Part shown: in pieces, positions 50,575-61,113 of the stretch
Position numbering within the stretch: the stretch's first letter is position 1
Layout of the letters: each line of letters begins with the position of its first letter
Assembly: GCF_029227915.1 (NCBI RefSeq)
Contig: NC_079883.1
Location: 30,196,001-30,260,000 of the forward strand
From: Hydractinia symbiolongicarpus
Taxonomy: Eukaryota; Cnidaria; Hydrozoa; Anthoathecata; Hydractiniidae
Reading direction: 5' to 3'
Length of the DNA: 64,000 nt
Program-made: the position numbers and the translations under genes
The notes under the pieces: generated by a model
What the model was told of the DNA's origin: nothing
Database searches by the model: none
The model's input: the letters and a program-made list of their open reading frames with translations, nothing else

Positions 50575-52818
50575 GTGGGAGTAATCCTGGCCGTTAGCAC
50601 GCGCTGAAGAAATGGAGACAGTTTCAAAAACTACATTTCATTGACTTTCTAACGGTGTTAATCTGTTTGAGTTCCAACGGTTGCGTCACATATTCGTACC
50701 AACATGTATTTAGGGATAGTATTCTGATATTACTAGGTTGCATAGCATTTAACAGTGAAACGATTAACTGTGGGACTTAATTGAACTAACTTTGGAGTGT
50801 GACCTGATAAATGTTATAAATGAGCCAGTTTGTCTACAAGAAATATCATTCTTCTTAATTTGACTTGATTGCTGGAACTCAGAGATTGCACTGGGCGCTG
50901 TGGTAGAGTTTTATTTAAAAATTAAGTTAAATAAGTCATTTTTTATTGTGGGACCAATCCCAGCCATTAGTTCGCGCTGAAAAAATAAAAACAGTTTCAA
51001 AAACTACATTACATTGACTTTCTAACGGTGTTAATCCGTTTGAGTTACAACGGTTGCGTCACATATTCGTACCAACATGTATTTAGTGATTTTTTTCCGA
51101 TGTGACTTAGTTGCATCGCTTTTAACAGTGAAACGATTGACTGTGGGACTTAATTGAACTGATTCTTGACTATGAACTTGTAAATGTGATAAATGAGAAA
51201 ATTTGGCTCCAAGGAACAACAATCTTCTTAATTCGACATGATTGCTGAAATTCAGCAAGTACACTAGGCTCTGTGGTAGTGCTTTATTTAAAAATTGAGA
51301 TAAATAAGTCTTTTTTTACTGTGGGGCTAATCCTGGCCGTTAGCACGCGCTGAAGAAATAGAGACAGTTTCAAAAACTACATTTCATTGACTTTCTAACG
51401 GTTTCAATCCGTTTTGAGTTACAACGGTTGCGTCACATATTCGTACCAACATGTATTTAGCGATAGTATTCGGATATTATTAGGTTGCATCGCCTTTAAC
51501 AGTGAAACGTTTGACTGTGGGACTTAATTGAACTGATTTTGGACTTTGACTTTATAAATGTGATAAATGAGCCTGTTTGACTACAAAAAGTAACATTCTT
51601 CTTAATTTGACTTAATTGCTGGAACTCAGCGATTGCACTGGGCACTGTGGTAGCGTTTTATTTAAAAATTAAGTTTAATAAGTCATTTTTTACTGTGGGA
51701 GTAATCCTGGCCGTTAGCACGCGCTGAAGAAATAGAGACAGTTTCAAAAACTACGTTTCATTGACTTTCTAACGGTGTTAATCTGTTTGAGTTCCAACGG
51801 TTGCGTCACATATTCGTACCAACATGTATTTAGGGATAGTATTCTGATATTACTAGGTTGCATAGCATTTAACAGTGAAACGATTAACTGTGGGACTTAT
51901 TTGAACTAACTTTGGAGTGTGACCTGATAAATGTTATAAATGAGCCAGTTTGTCTACAAGAAATATCATTCTTCTTAATTTGACTTGATTGCTGGAACTC
52001 AGAGATTGCACTGGGCGCTGTGGTAGAGTTTTATTTAAAAATTAAGTTAAATAAGTCATTTTTTATTGTGGGACCAATCCCAGCCATTAGTTCGCGCTGA
52101 AAAAATAAAAACAGTTTCAAAAACTACATTACATTGACTTTCTAACGGTGTTAATCCGTTTGAGTTACAACGGTTGCGTCACATATTCGTACCAACATGT
52201 ATTTAGTGATTTTTTTCCGATGTGACTTAGTTGCATCGCTTTTAACAGTGAAACGATTGGCTGTGGGACTTAATTGAACTGATTCTTGACTATGAACTTG
52301 TAAATGTGATAAATGAGACAATTTGGCTCCAAGGAACAACAATCTTCTTAATTCGACATGATTGCTGAAATTCAGCAAGTACACTAGGCTCTGTGGTAGT
52401 GCTTTATTTAAAAATTGAGATAAATAAGCCTTTTTTTACTGTGGGACTAATCCTGGCCGTTAGCACGCGCTGAAGAAATAGAGACAGTTTCAAAAACTAC
52501 ATTTCATTGACTTTCTAACGGTTTCAATCCGTTTTGAGTTACAACGGTTTCGTCACATATTCGTTCCAACATGTATTTAGCGATAGTATTCGGATATTAT
52601 TAGGTTGCATCGCTTTTAACAGTGAAACGTTTGACTGTGGGACTTAATTGAACTGATTTTGGACTTTGACTTTATAAATGTGATAAATGAGCCTGTTTGA
52701 CTACAAAAAGTAACATTCTTCTTAATTTGACTTAATTGCTGGAACTCAGCGATTGCACTGGGCACTGTGGTAGCGTTTTATTTAAAAATTAAGTTTAATA
52801 AGTCATTTTTTACTGTGG
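50575..52818. repeat. 3-monomer HOR, 1,120 bp, two tandem copies
   Basis: Anchors 50683, 51056 and 51430 recur at 51803, 52176 and 52550, offset 1,120. Shared variants are TTGCATAGCATTTAAC, AACTCAGAGATTGCAC, GAAAAAATAAAAACAG, ACTATGAACTTGTAAATG and CCGTTTTGAGTTAC, whose added T makes a 374-bp interval. Differences such as TTGAGAAAATTTGG against TTGAGACAATTTGG are few. Breaks are near 50575 and 52818, both inside the last third of a monomer. Confidence 0.92.
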
Positions 52819-55800
52819 GATCATTCCTAGTCGATAGTTTGCGCTGAAGAAATAGAGACAGTTTCAAAAACTACATTTCATTGACTTTCTAACGGTGTTA
52901 ATCCGTTTGAGTTACAACGGTTGCGTCACATATTCGTACCAACATGTATTTAGTGATTTTTTTCCGATGTCACTAAGTTGCATCGCTTTTAACAGTGAAA
53001 CGATTAACTGTGGGACTTAATTGAACTGATTCTGGACTGTGACCTTAAAAATGTGATAAATGAGCCAGTCTGACACCAAGGAATACCATTCTTCTTAATT
53101 CGACATGATTGCTGGAATTCTGCGAGTACACTAGGCTCTGTGGTAGTGCTTTATTTAAAAATTAAGTTAAATAAGTCATTCTTTACTGTGGGACCAATCC
53201 CAGCCATTAGTTCGCCCTGAAGAAATAGAGACAGTTTCAAAATTTACTTTTCGTTGAATTTCTAACGGTGTCAATCCGTTTGAGTTACAACGGTTGCGTC
53301 ACATATTCGCCCCACATGTATTTATAGATAGTATTCGGATATTACTAGGTTGCATCGCTTTTAACAGTGAAACGTTTGACTGTGGGACTTAATTGAACTG
53401 GTTTTGGACTTTGACCTTGTAACTGGGATAAATGAGCCAGTTCGACTACAAGAAGAAACATTTTTCTTAATTTGACTTGATTTCTGGAACTCAGCGATTG
53501 CACTGGGCACTGTGGTAGTGTTTTATTAAAAAATTAAGTTAAATAAGTCATATTTCACTGTGGGATCAATCCAAGCCATTAGTTCGCGCTGAAGAAATAG
53601 AGAAAGTTTCAAGAACTACATTTCATTGACTTACTAACGGTGTCAATCCGTTTAAGTTACAATGGTTGCGTCACATATTTGTACCAACATGTATTTAGCG
53701 ATAGTATTCTGATATTATTAGGTTGCATAGCCTTTAACAGTGAACCGATTGACTGCGGGACTTAATTGAACTAACTTTGGAGTGTGACCTGATAAATGTT
53801 ATAATTGAGCCAGTTTGTCTACAAGAAATATCATTCTTCTTCATTTGACATGATTGCCGGAACTCAGCGATTACACTGGGCGCTGTGTAGCACTTCATTT
53901 AAAAATTTAAATAAAAAAGTCATTTTTTACTGTGGGACCAATCCCAGCCATAAGTTCGAGCTGAAGAAATAGAGACAGTTTCAAAAACTACATTTCATTG
54001 ACTTTCTAACGGTTTCAATCCGTTTTGAGTTACAACGGTTGCGTCACATATTCGTCCCCAAATCTATTTAGCGATAGTATTCGGATATTATTAGGTTGCA
54101 TCGCTTTAAACAGTGAAACGTTTGACTGTGGGACTTAATTGAACTGATTTTGGACTTTGACTTTATAAATGTGATAAATGAGCCAGTTTGACTACAAAAA
54201 GTAACATTCTTCTTAATTTGACTTAATTGCTGGAACTCAGCGATTGCACTGGGCACTGTGGTAGCGTTTTATTTAAAAATTAAGTTTAATAAGTCATTTT
54301 TTACTGTGGGATCATTCCTAGTCGTTAGTTTGCGCTGAAGAAATAGAGACAGTTTCAAAAACTACATTTCATTGACTTTCTAACGGTGTTAATCCGTTTG
54401 AGTTACAACGGTTGCGTCACATATTCGTACCAACATGTATTTAGTGATTTTTTTCCGATGTCACTAAGTTGCATCGCTTTTAACAGTGAAACGATTAACT
54501 GTGGGACTTAATTAAATTGATTCTGGACTGTGACCTTAAAAATGTGATAAATGAGCCAGTTTGACTACAAGAAGTAACATTCTTCTTAATTTGACTGGAT
54601 TGCTGGAACTCAGCGATTGCAGTGGGCACTGTGGTAGCGTTTTATTTAAAAATTTAGTTAAATAAGTCATCTTTTACTGTAGGACCAATCCCAGCCGTTA
54701 GTTCGCACTGAAGAAATAGAGACAGTTTCGAAAACTACATTTCATTGATTTTCTAACGGTGTTAATCCGTTTGAGTTACAACGGTTGCGTCACATATTCG
54801 TACCAACATGTATTTAGCGATAGTATTCGGATATTATTAGGTTGCATCGCTTTTAACAGTGAAACGTTTGACTGTGGGACTTAATTGAACTGATTTTGGA
54901 CTTTGACTTTATAAATGTGATAAATGAGCCTGTTTGACTACAAAAAGTAACATTCTTCTTAATTTGACTTAATTGCTGGAACTCAGCGATTGCACTGGGC
55001 ACTGTGGTAGCGTTTTATTTAAAAATTAAGTTTAATAAGTCATTTTTTACTGTGGGATCATTCCTAGTCGATAGTTTGCGCTGAAGAAATAGAGACAGTT
55101 TCAAAAACTACATTTCATTGACTTTCTAACGGTGTTAATCCGTTTGAGTTACAACGGTTGCGTCACATATTCGTACCAACATGTATTTAGTGATTTTTTT
55201 CCGATGTCACTAAGTTGCATCGCTTTTAACAGTGAAACGATTAACTGTGGGACTTAATTGAACTGATTCTGGACTGTGACCTTAAAAATATGATAAATGA
55301 GCCAGTTTGACACCAAGGAATACCATTCTTCTTAATTCGACATGATTGCTGGAATTCTGCGAGTACACTAGGCTCTGTTGTAGTGCTTTATTAAGTTAAA
55401 TAAGTCATTCTTTACTGTGGGACCAATCCCAGCCATTAGTTCGCGCTGAAGAAATAGAGACAGTTTCAAAATTTACTTTTCGTTGAATTTCTAACGGTGT
55501 CAATCCGTTTGAGTTACAACGGTTGCGTCACATATTCGCCCCACATGTATATATAGATAGTATTCGGATATTACTAGGTTGCATCGCTTTTAACAGTGAA
55601 ACGTTTGACTGTGGGACTTAATTGAACTGGTTTTGGACTTTGACCTTGTAACTGGGATAAATGAGCCAGTTCGACTACAAGAAGAAACATTTTTCTTAAT
55701 TTGACTTGATTTCTGGAACTCAGCGATTGCACTGGGCACTGTGGTAGTGTTTTATTAAAAAATTAAGTTAAATAAGTCATATTTCACTGTGGGATCAATC

Positions 55801-58800
55801 CAAGCCATTAGTTCGCGCTGAAGAAATAGAGAAAGATTCAAGAACTACATTTCATTGACTTACTAACGGTGTCAATCCGTTTAAGTTACAATGGTTGCGT
55901 CACATATTTGTACCAACATGTATTTAGCGATAGTATTCTGATATTATTAGGTTGCATCGCCTTTAACAGTGAACCGATTGACTGCGGGACTTAATTGAAC
56001 TAACTTTGGAGTGTGACCTGATAAATGTTATAATTGAGCCAGTTTGTCTACAAGAAATATCATTCTTCTTCATTTGACATGATTGCCGGAACTCAGCGAT
56101 TACACTGGGCGCTGTGTAGCACTTCATTTAAAAATTTAAATAAAAAAGTCATTTTTTACTGTGGGACCAATCCCAGCCATAAGTTCGAGCTGAAGAAATA
56201 GAGACAGTTTCAAAAACTACATTTCATTGACTTTCTAACGGTTTCAATCCGTTTTGAGTTACAACGGTTGCGTCACATATTCGTCCCCAAATCTATTTAG
56301 CGATAGTATTCGGATATTATTAGGTTGCATCGCTTTAAACAGTGAAACGTTTGACTGTGGGACTTAATTGAACTGATTTTGGACTTTGACTTTATAAATG
56401 TGATAAATGAGCCAGTTTGACTACAAAAAGTAACATTCTTCTTAATTTGACTTAATTGCTGGAACTCAGCGATTGCACTGGGCACTGTGGTAGCGTTTTA
56501 TTTAAAAATTAAGTTTAATAAGTCATTTTTTACTGTGGGATCATTCCTAGTCGTTAGTTTGCGCTGAAGAAATAGAGACAGTTTCAAAAACTACATTTCA
56601 TTGACTTTCTAACGGTGTTAATCCGTTTGAGTTACAACGGTTGCGTCACATATTCGTACCAACATGTATTTAGTGATTTTTTTCCGATGTCACTAAGTTG
56701 CATCGCTTTTAACAGTGAAACGATTAACTGTGGGACTTAATTAAATTAATTCTGGACTGTGACCTTAAAAATGTGATAAATGAGCCAGTTTGACTACAAG
56801 AAGTAACATTCTTCTTAATTTGACTGGATTGCTGGAACTCAGCGATTGCACTGGGCACTGTGGTAGCGTTTTATTTAAAAATTTAGTTAAATAAGTCATC
56901 TTTTACTGTAGGACCAATCCCAGCCGTTAGTTCGCACTGAAGAAATAGAGACAGTTTCGAAAACTACATTTCATTGATTTTCTAACGGTGTTAATCCGTT
57001 TGAGTTACAACGGTTGCGTCACATATTCGTACCAACATGTATTTAGTGATTTCTTTCCGATGTGACTAAGTTGCATCGCTTTTAACAGTGAAACGATTGA
57101 CTGTGGGACTTAATTGAACTAACTTTGGAGTGTGACCTGGTAAATGTTATAAATGAGCCAGTTTGTCTACAAGAAATATCATTCTTCTTAGTTTGACTTG
57201 ATTGCTGGAACTCAGCGATTGCACTTGGCGCTGTGGTAGAGTTTTATTTAAAAATTAAGTTAAATAAGCCATTCTTTACTGTGGGACCAATCCCAGCCAT
57301 TAGTTCGCGCTGAAGAAATAGAGACAGTTTCAAAAATTACTTTTCGTTGACTTTCTAACGGTGTCAATCCGTTTGAGTTACAACAGTTGCGTCACATATT
57401 CGCCCCACATGTATTTATAGATAGTATTCGGATATTACTAGGTTGCATCGCTTTTAACAGTGAAACGTTTGACTGTGGGACTTAATTGAACTGGTTTTGG
57501 ACTTTGACCTTGTAAAAGGGATAAATGAGCCAGTTTGTCAACAAGAAATATCATTCTTCTTAATTTGACTTAATTGCTGGAACTCAGCGATTGCACTGGG
57601 CACTGTGGTAGCGTTTTATTTAAAAATTAAGTTTAATAAGTCATTTTTTACTGTGGGATCATTCCTAGTCGATAGTTTGCGCTGAAGAAATAGAGACAGT
57701 TTCAAAAACTACATTTCATTGACTTTCTAACGGTGTTAATCCGTTTGAGTTACAACGGTTGCGTCACATATTCGTACCAACATGTATTTAGTGATTTTTT
57801 TCCGATGTCACTAAGTTGCATCGCTTTTAACAGTGAAACGATTAACTGTGGGACTTAATTGAACTGATTCTGGACTGTGACCTTAAAAATGTGATAAATG
57901 AGCCAGTTTGACACCAAGGAATACCATTCTTCTTAATTCGACATGATTGCTGGAATTCTGCGAGTACACTAGGCTCTGTGGTAGTGCTTTTATTAAAAAT
58001 TAAGTTAAATAAGTCATTCTTTACTGTGGGACCAATCCCAGCCATTAGTTCGCGCTGAAGAAATAGAGACAGTTTCAAAATTTACTTTTCGTTGAATTTC
58101 TAACGGTGTCAATCCGTTTGAGTTACAACGGTTGCGTCACATATTCGCCCCACATGTATTTATAGATAGTATTCGGATATTACTAGGTTGCATCGCTTTT
58201 AACAGTGAAACGTTTGACTGTGGGACTTAATTGAACTGGTTTTGGACTTTGACCTTGTAACTGGGATAAATGAGCCAGTTCGACTACAAGAAGAAACATT
58301 TTTCTTAATTTGACTTGATTTCTGGAACTCAGCGATTGCACTGGGCACTGTGGTAGTGTTTTATTAAAAAATTAAGTTAAATAAGTCATATTTCACTGTG
58401 GGATCAATCCAAGCCATTAGTTCGCGCTGAAGAAATAGAGAAAGTTTCAAGAACTACATTTCATTGACTTACTAACGGTGTCAATCCGTTTAAGTTACAA
58501 TGGTTGCGTCACATATTTGTACCAACATGTATTTAGCGATAGTATTCTGATATTATTAGGTTGCATCGCCTTTAACAGTGAACCGATTGACTGCGGGACT
58601 TAATTGAACTAACTTTGGAGTGTGACCTGATAAATGTTATAATTGAGCCAGTTTGTCTACAAGAAATATCATTCTTCTTCATTTGACATGATTGCCGGAA
58701 CTCAGCGATTACACTGGGCGCTGTGTAGCACTTCATTTAAAAATTTAAATAAAAAAGTCATTTTTTACTGTGGGACCAATCCCAGCCATAAGTTCGAGCT

Positions 58801-58920
58801 GAAGAAATAGAGACAGTTTCAAAAACTACATTTCATTGACTTTCTAACGGTTTCAATCCGTTTTGAGTTACAACGGTTGCGTCACATATTCGTCCCCAAA
58901 TCTATTTAGCGATAGTATTC
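52550..58920. repeat. 6-monomer HOR of about 2,237 bp, nearly three copies
   Basis: Anchors 52550, 52923, 53296, 53668, 54041 and 54414 recur at 54787, 55160, 55525, 55897, 56270 and 56643. The offset is 2,237, falling to 2,229 after an 8-bp deletion near 55392. A third copy has anchors 57761, 58134, 58506 and 58879, a further 2,609 (seven monomers) on because one b monomer (57016) is added. Private markers are GATGTCACTAAG with GATTAACTGTGG, ATGTATTTATAGATAG, GTAACTGGGATAAATGAG, GTGAACCGATTGAC and CGTCCCCAAATCTATTTAGC. Confidence 0.9.
53668..54040. repeat. Type-f half-monomer on a type-b left part
   Basis: The left part is type b (AACTTTGGAGTGTGACC). The right part reads TGACATGATTGCCGGAACTC, GCGATTACACTGGGCGCTG, GTAGCACTTCATTTAAAAAT, then TAAATAAAAAAGTC and AGCCATAAGTTCGAGCTG. 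The same right part occurs at 9554, 55897 and 58506. A close version (AGCCATAAGTTCGCGCTG with CTTCCTTTAAAAATTTAAAT) is at 2943, 4572 and 10673. It is therefore found only near the two sides of the window. Confidence 0.78.
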
Positions 58921-59251
58921 CGATGTCACTAAGTTGCATCGCTTTTAACAGTGAAACGATTAACTGTGGAACTTAATTGAATTGATTCTGGACTTTGACT
59001 TTATAAATGTGATAAATGAGCCAGTTTGACTACAAAAAGTAACATTCTTCTTAATTTGACTTAATTGCTGGAACTCAGCGATTGCACTGGGCACTGTGGT
59101 AGCGTTTTATTTAAAAATTTAGTTAAATAAGTCATCTTTTACTGTAGGACCAATCCCAGCCGTTAGTTCGCACTGAAGAAATAGAGACAGTTTCAAAAAC
59201 TACATTTCATTGATTTTCTAACGGTGTTAATCCGTTTGAGTTACAACGGTT
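58880..59251. repeat. Mosaic monomer with a short converted patch
   Basis: The left end is the c'' version (CGTCCCCAAATCTATTTAGC, GATAGTATTC). At 58918-58922 it changes to linker A (CCGATGTCACTAAG) with GATTAACTGTGGAAC, then by about 58993 returns to c'' middle sequence (GGACTTTGACTTTATAAATG), and near 59110 becomes AATTTAGTTAAATAAGTCAT as in the 56643 monomer. At least three switches occur within one 373-bp monomer. Confidence 0.85.
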
Positions 59252-59996
59252 GCGTCACATATTCGTACCAACATGTATTTAGTGATTTCTTTCCGATGTG
59301 ACTAAGTTGCATCGCTTTTAACAGTGAAACGATTGACTGTGGGACTTAATTGAACTAACTTTGGAGTGTGACCTGGTAAATGTTATAAATGAGCCAGTTT
59401 GTCTACAAGAAATATCATTCTTCTTAGTTTGACTTGATTGCTGGAACTCAGCGATTGCACTGGGCGCTGTGGTAGAGTTTTATTTAAAAATTAACTTAAA
59501 TAAGCCATTCTTTACTGTGGGACCAATCCCAGCCATTAGTTCGCGCTGAAGAAATAGAGACAGTTTCAAAAATTACTTTTCGTTGACTTTCTAACGGTGT
59601 CAATCCGTTTGAGTTACAACGGTTGCGTCACATATTCGCCCCACATGTATTTATAGATAGTATTCGGATATTACTAGGTTGCATCGCTTTTAACAGTGAA
59701 ACGTTTGACTGTGGGACTTAATTGAACTGGTTTTGGACTTTGACCTTGTAAAAGGGATAAATGAGCCAGTTTGTCTACAAGAAATATCATTCTTCTTAAT
59801 TTGACTTGATTGCTGGAACTCAGCGATTGCACTGGGCGCTGTGGTAGAGTTTTATTTAAAAATTAAGTTAAATAAGTCATTCTTTACTGTGGGACCAATC
59901 CCAGCCATTAGTTCGCGCTGAAGAAATAGAGACAGTTTCAAAAACTACTTTTCGTTGACTTTCTAACGGTGTCAATCCGTTTGAGTTAAAACGGTC
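59252..59996. repeat. Two monomers duplicated from 57016-57530
   Basis: Anchors are at 59252 and 59625, with an offset of 2,236 from 57016 and 57389. Shared markers are GACCTGGTAAATGTTATAAA, CTTCTTAGTTTGACTTG and TGTAAAAGGGATAAATGAG. The 59625 copy continues as b (GTTTGTCTACAAG) while the 57389 copy has GTTTGTCAACAAG and then turns to type c. The repeat of this pair brackets the end of the 6-mer. Confidence 0.85.
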
Positions 59997-61113
59997 GCGT
60001 CACATATTTGCCCCACATGTATTTAGCGATAGTATTCGGATATTACTAGGTTCCATCGCTTTTAACAGTGAAACGTTTGACTGTGGGACTTAATTGAACT
60101 GATTTTGGACTTTGACCTTGTAAATGTGATAAATGAGCCAGTTTGACTACAAGAAGTAACATTTTTCTTAATTTGACTTGATTTCTGGAACTAAGCGATT
60201 GCACTGGGCACTGTGGTAGCGTTTTATTTAAAAATTAAGTTAAAAAAGTCATTTTTCACTGTGGGAGCAATCCCAGCCGTTAGTTCGCGCTGCATAAACA
60301 GAGACAGTTTTAAAAACTACATTACATTGACTTTCTAACTGTGTTAATCCGTTTGAGTTACAACGGTTGCGTCACATATTCGTACCAACATGTATTTAGC
60401 GATAGTATTCTGATATTACTAGGTTGCATCGCCTTTAACAGTGAAACGATTGACTGTGGGACTTAATTGAACTAACTTTGGAGTGTGACCTGGTAAATGT
60501 TATAAATGAGCCAGTTTGTCTACAAGAAATATCATTCTTCTTAATTTGACTTGATTGCTGGAACTCAGCGATTGCACTGGGCGCTGTGGTAGAGTTTTAT
60601 TTAAAAGTTAAGTTAAATAAGTCATTCTTTACTGTGGGACCAATCCCAGCCATTAGTTCGCGCTGAAGAAATAGAGACATTTTCAAAAACTACTTTTCGT
60701 TGACTTTCTAACGGTGTCAATCCGTTTGAGTTAAAACGGTCGCGTCACATATTTGCCCCACATGTATTTAGCGATAGTATTCGGATATTACTAGGTTCCA
60801 TCGCTTTTAACAGTGAAACGTTTGACTGTGGGACTTAATTGAACTGATTTTGGACTTTGACCTTGTAAATGTGATAATTGAGCCAGTTTGACTACAAGAA
60901 GTAACATTCTTCTTAATTTGACTTGATTTCTGGAACTAAGCGATTGCACTGGGCACTGTGGTAGCGTTTTATTTAAAAATTAAGTTAAATAAGTCATTTT
61001 TCACGGTGGGAGCAATCCCAGCCGTTAGTTCGCGCTGCATAAACAGAGACAGTTTTAAAAACTACATTACATTGACTTTCTAACGGTGTTAATCCGTTTG
61101 AGTTACAACGGTT
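59625..61113. repeat. Dimer HOR b-c'', 745 bp, two copies
   Basis: Anchors 59625, 59997, 60369 and 60742 alternate b and c'', with a period of 744-745. Private markers in both copies are GAGTTAAAACGGTCGCGTC, CATATTTGCCCCACATG, TAGGTTCCATCGC, TGTGGGAGCAATCCC or GGTGGGAGCAATCCC, and GCGCTGCATAAACAGAGAC. The basic alternating dimer survives here in its simplest form. Confidence 0.88.
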
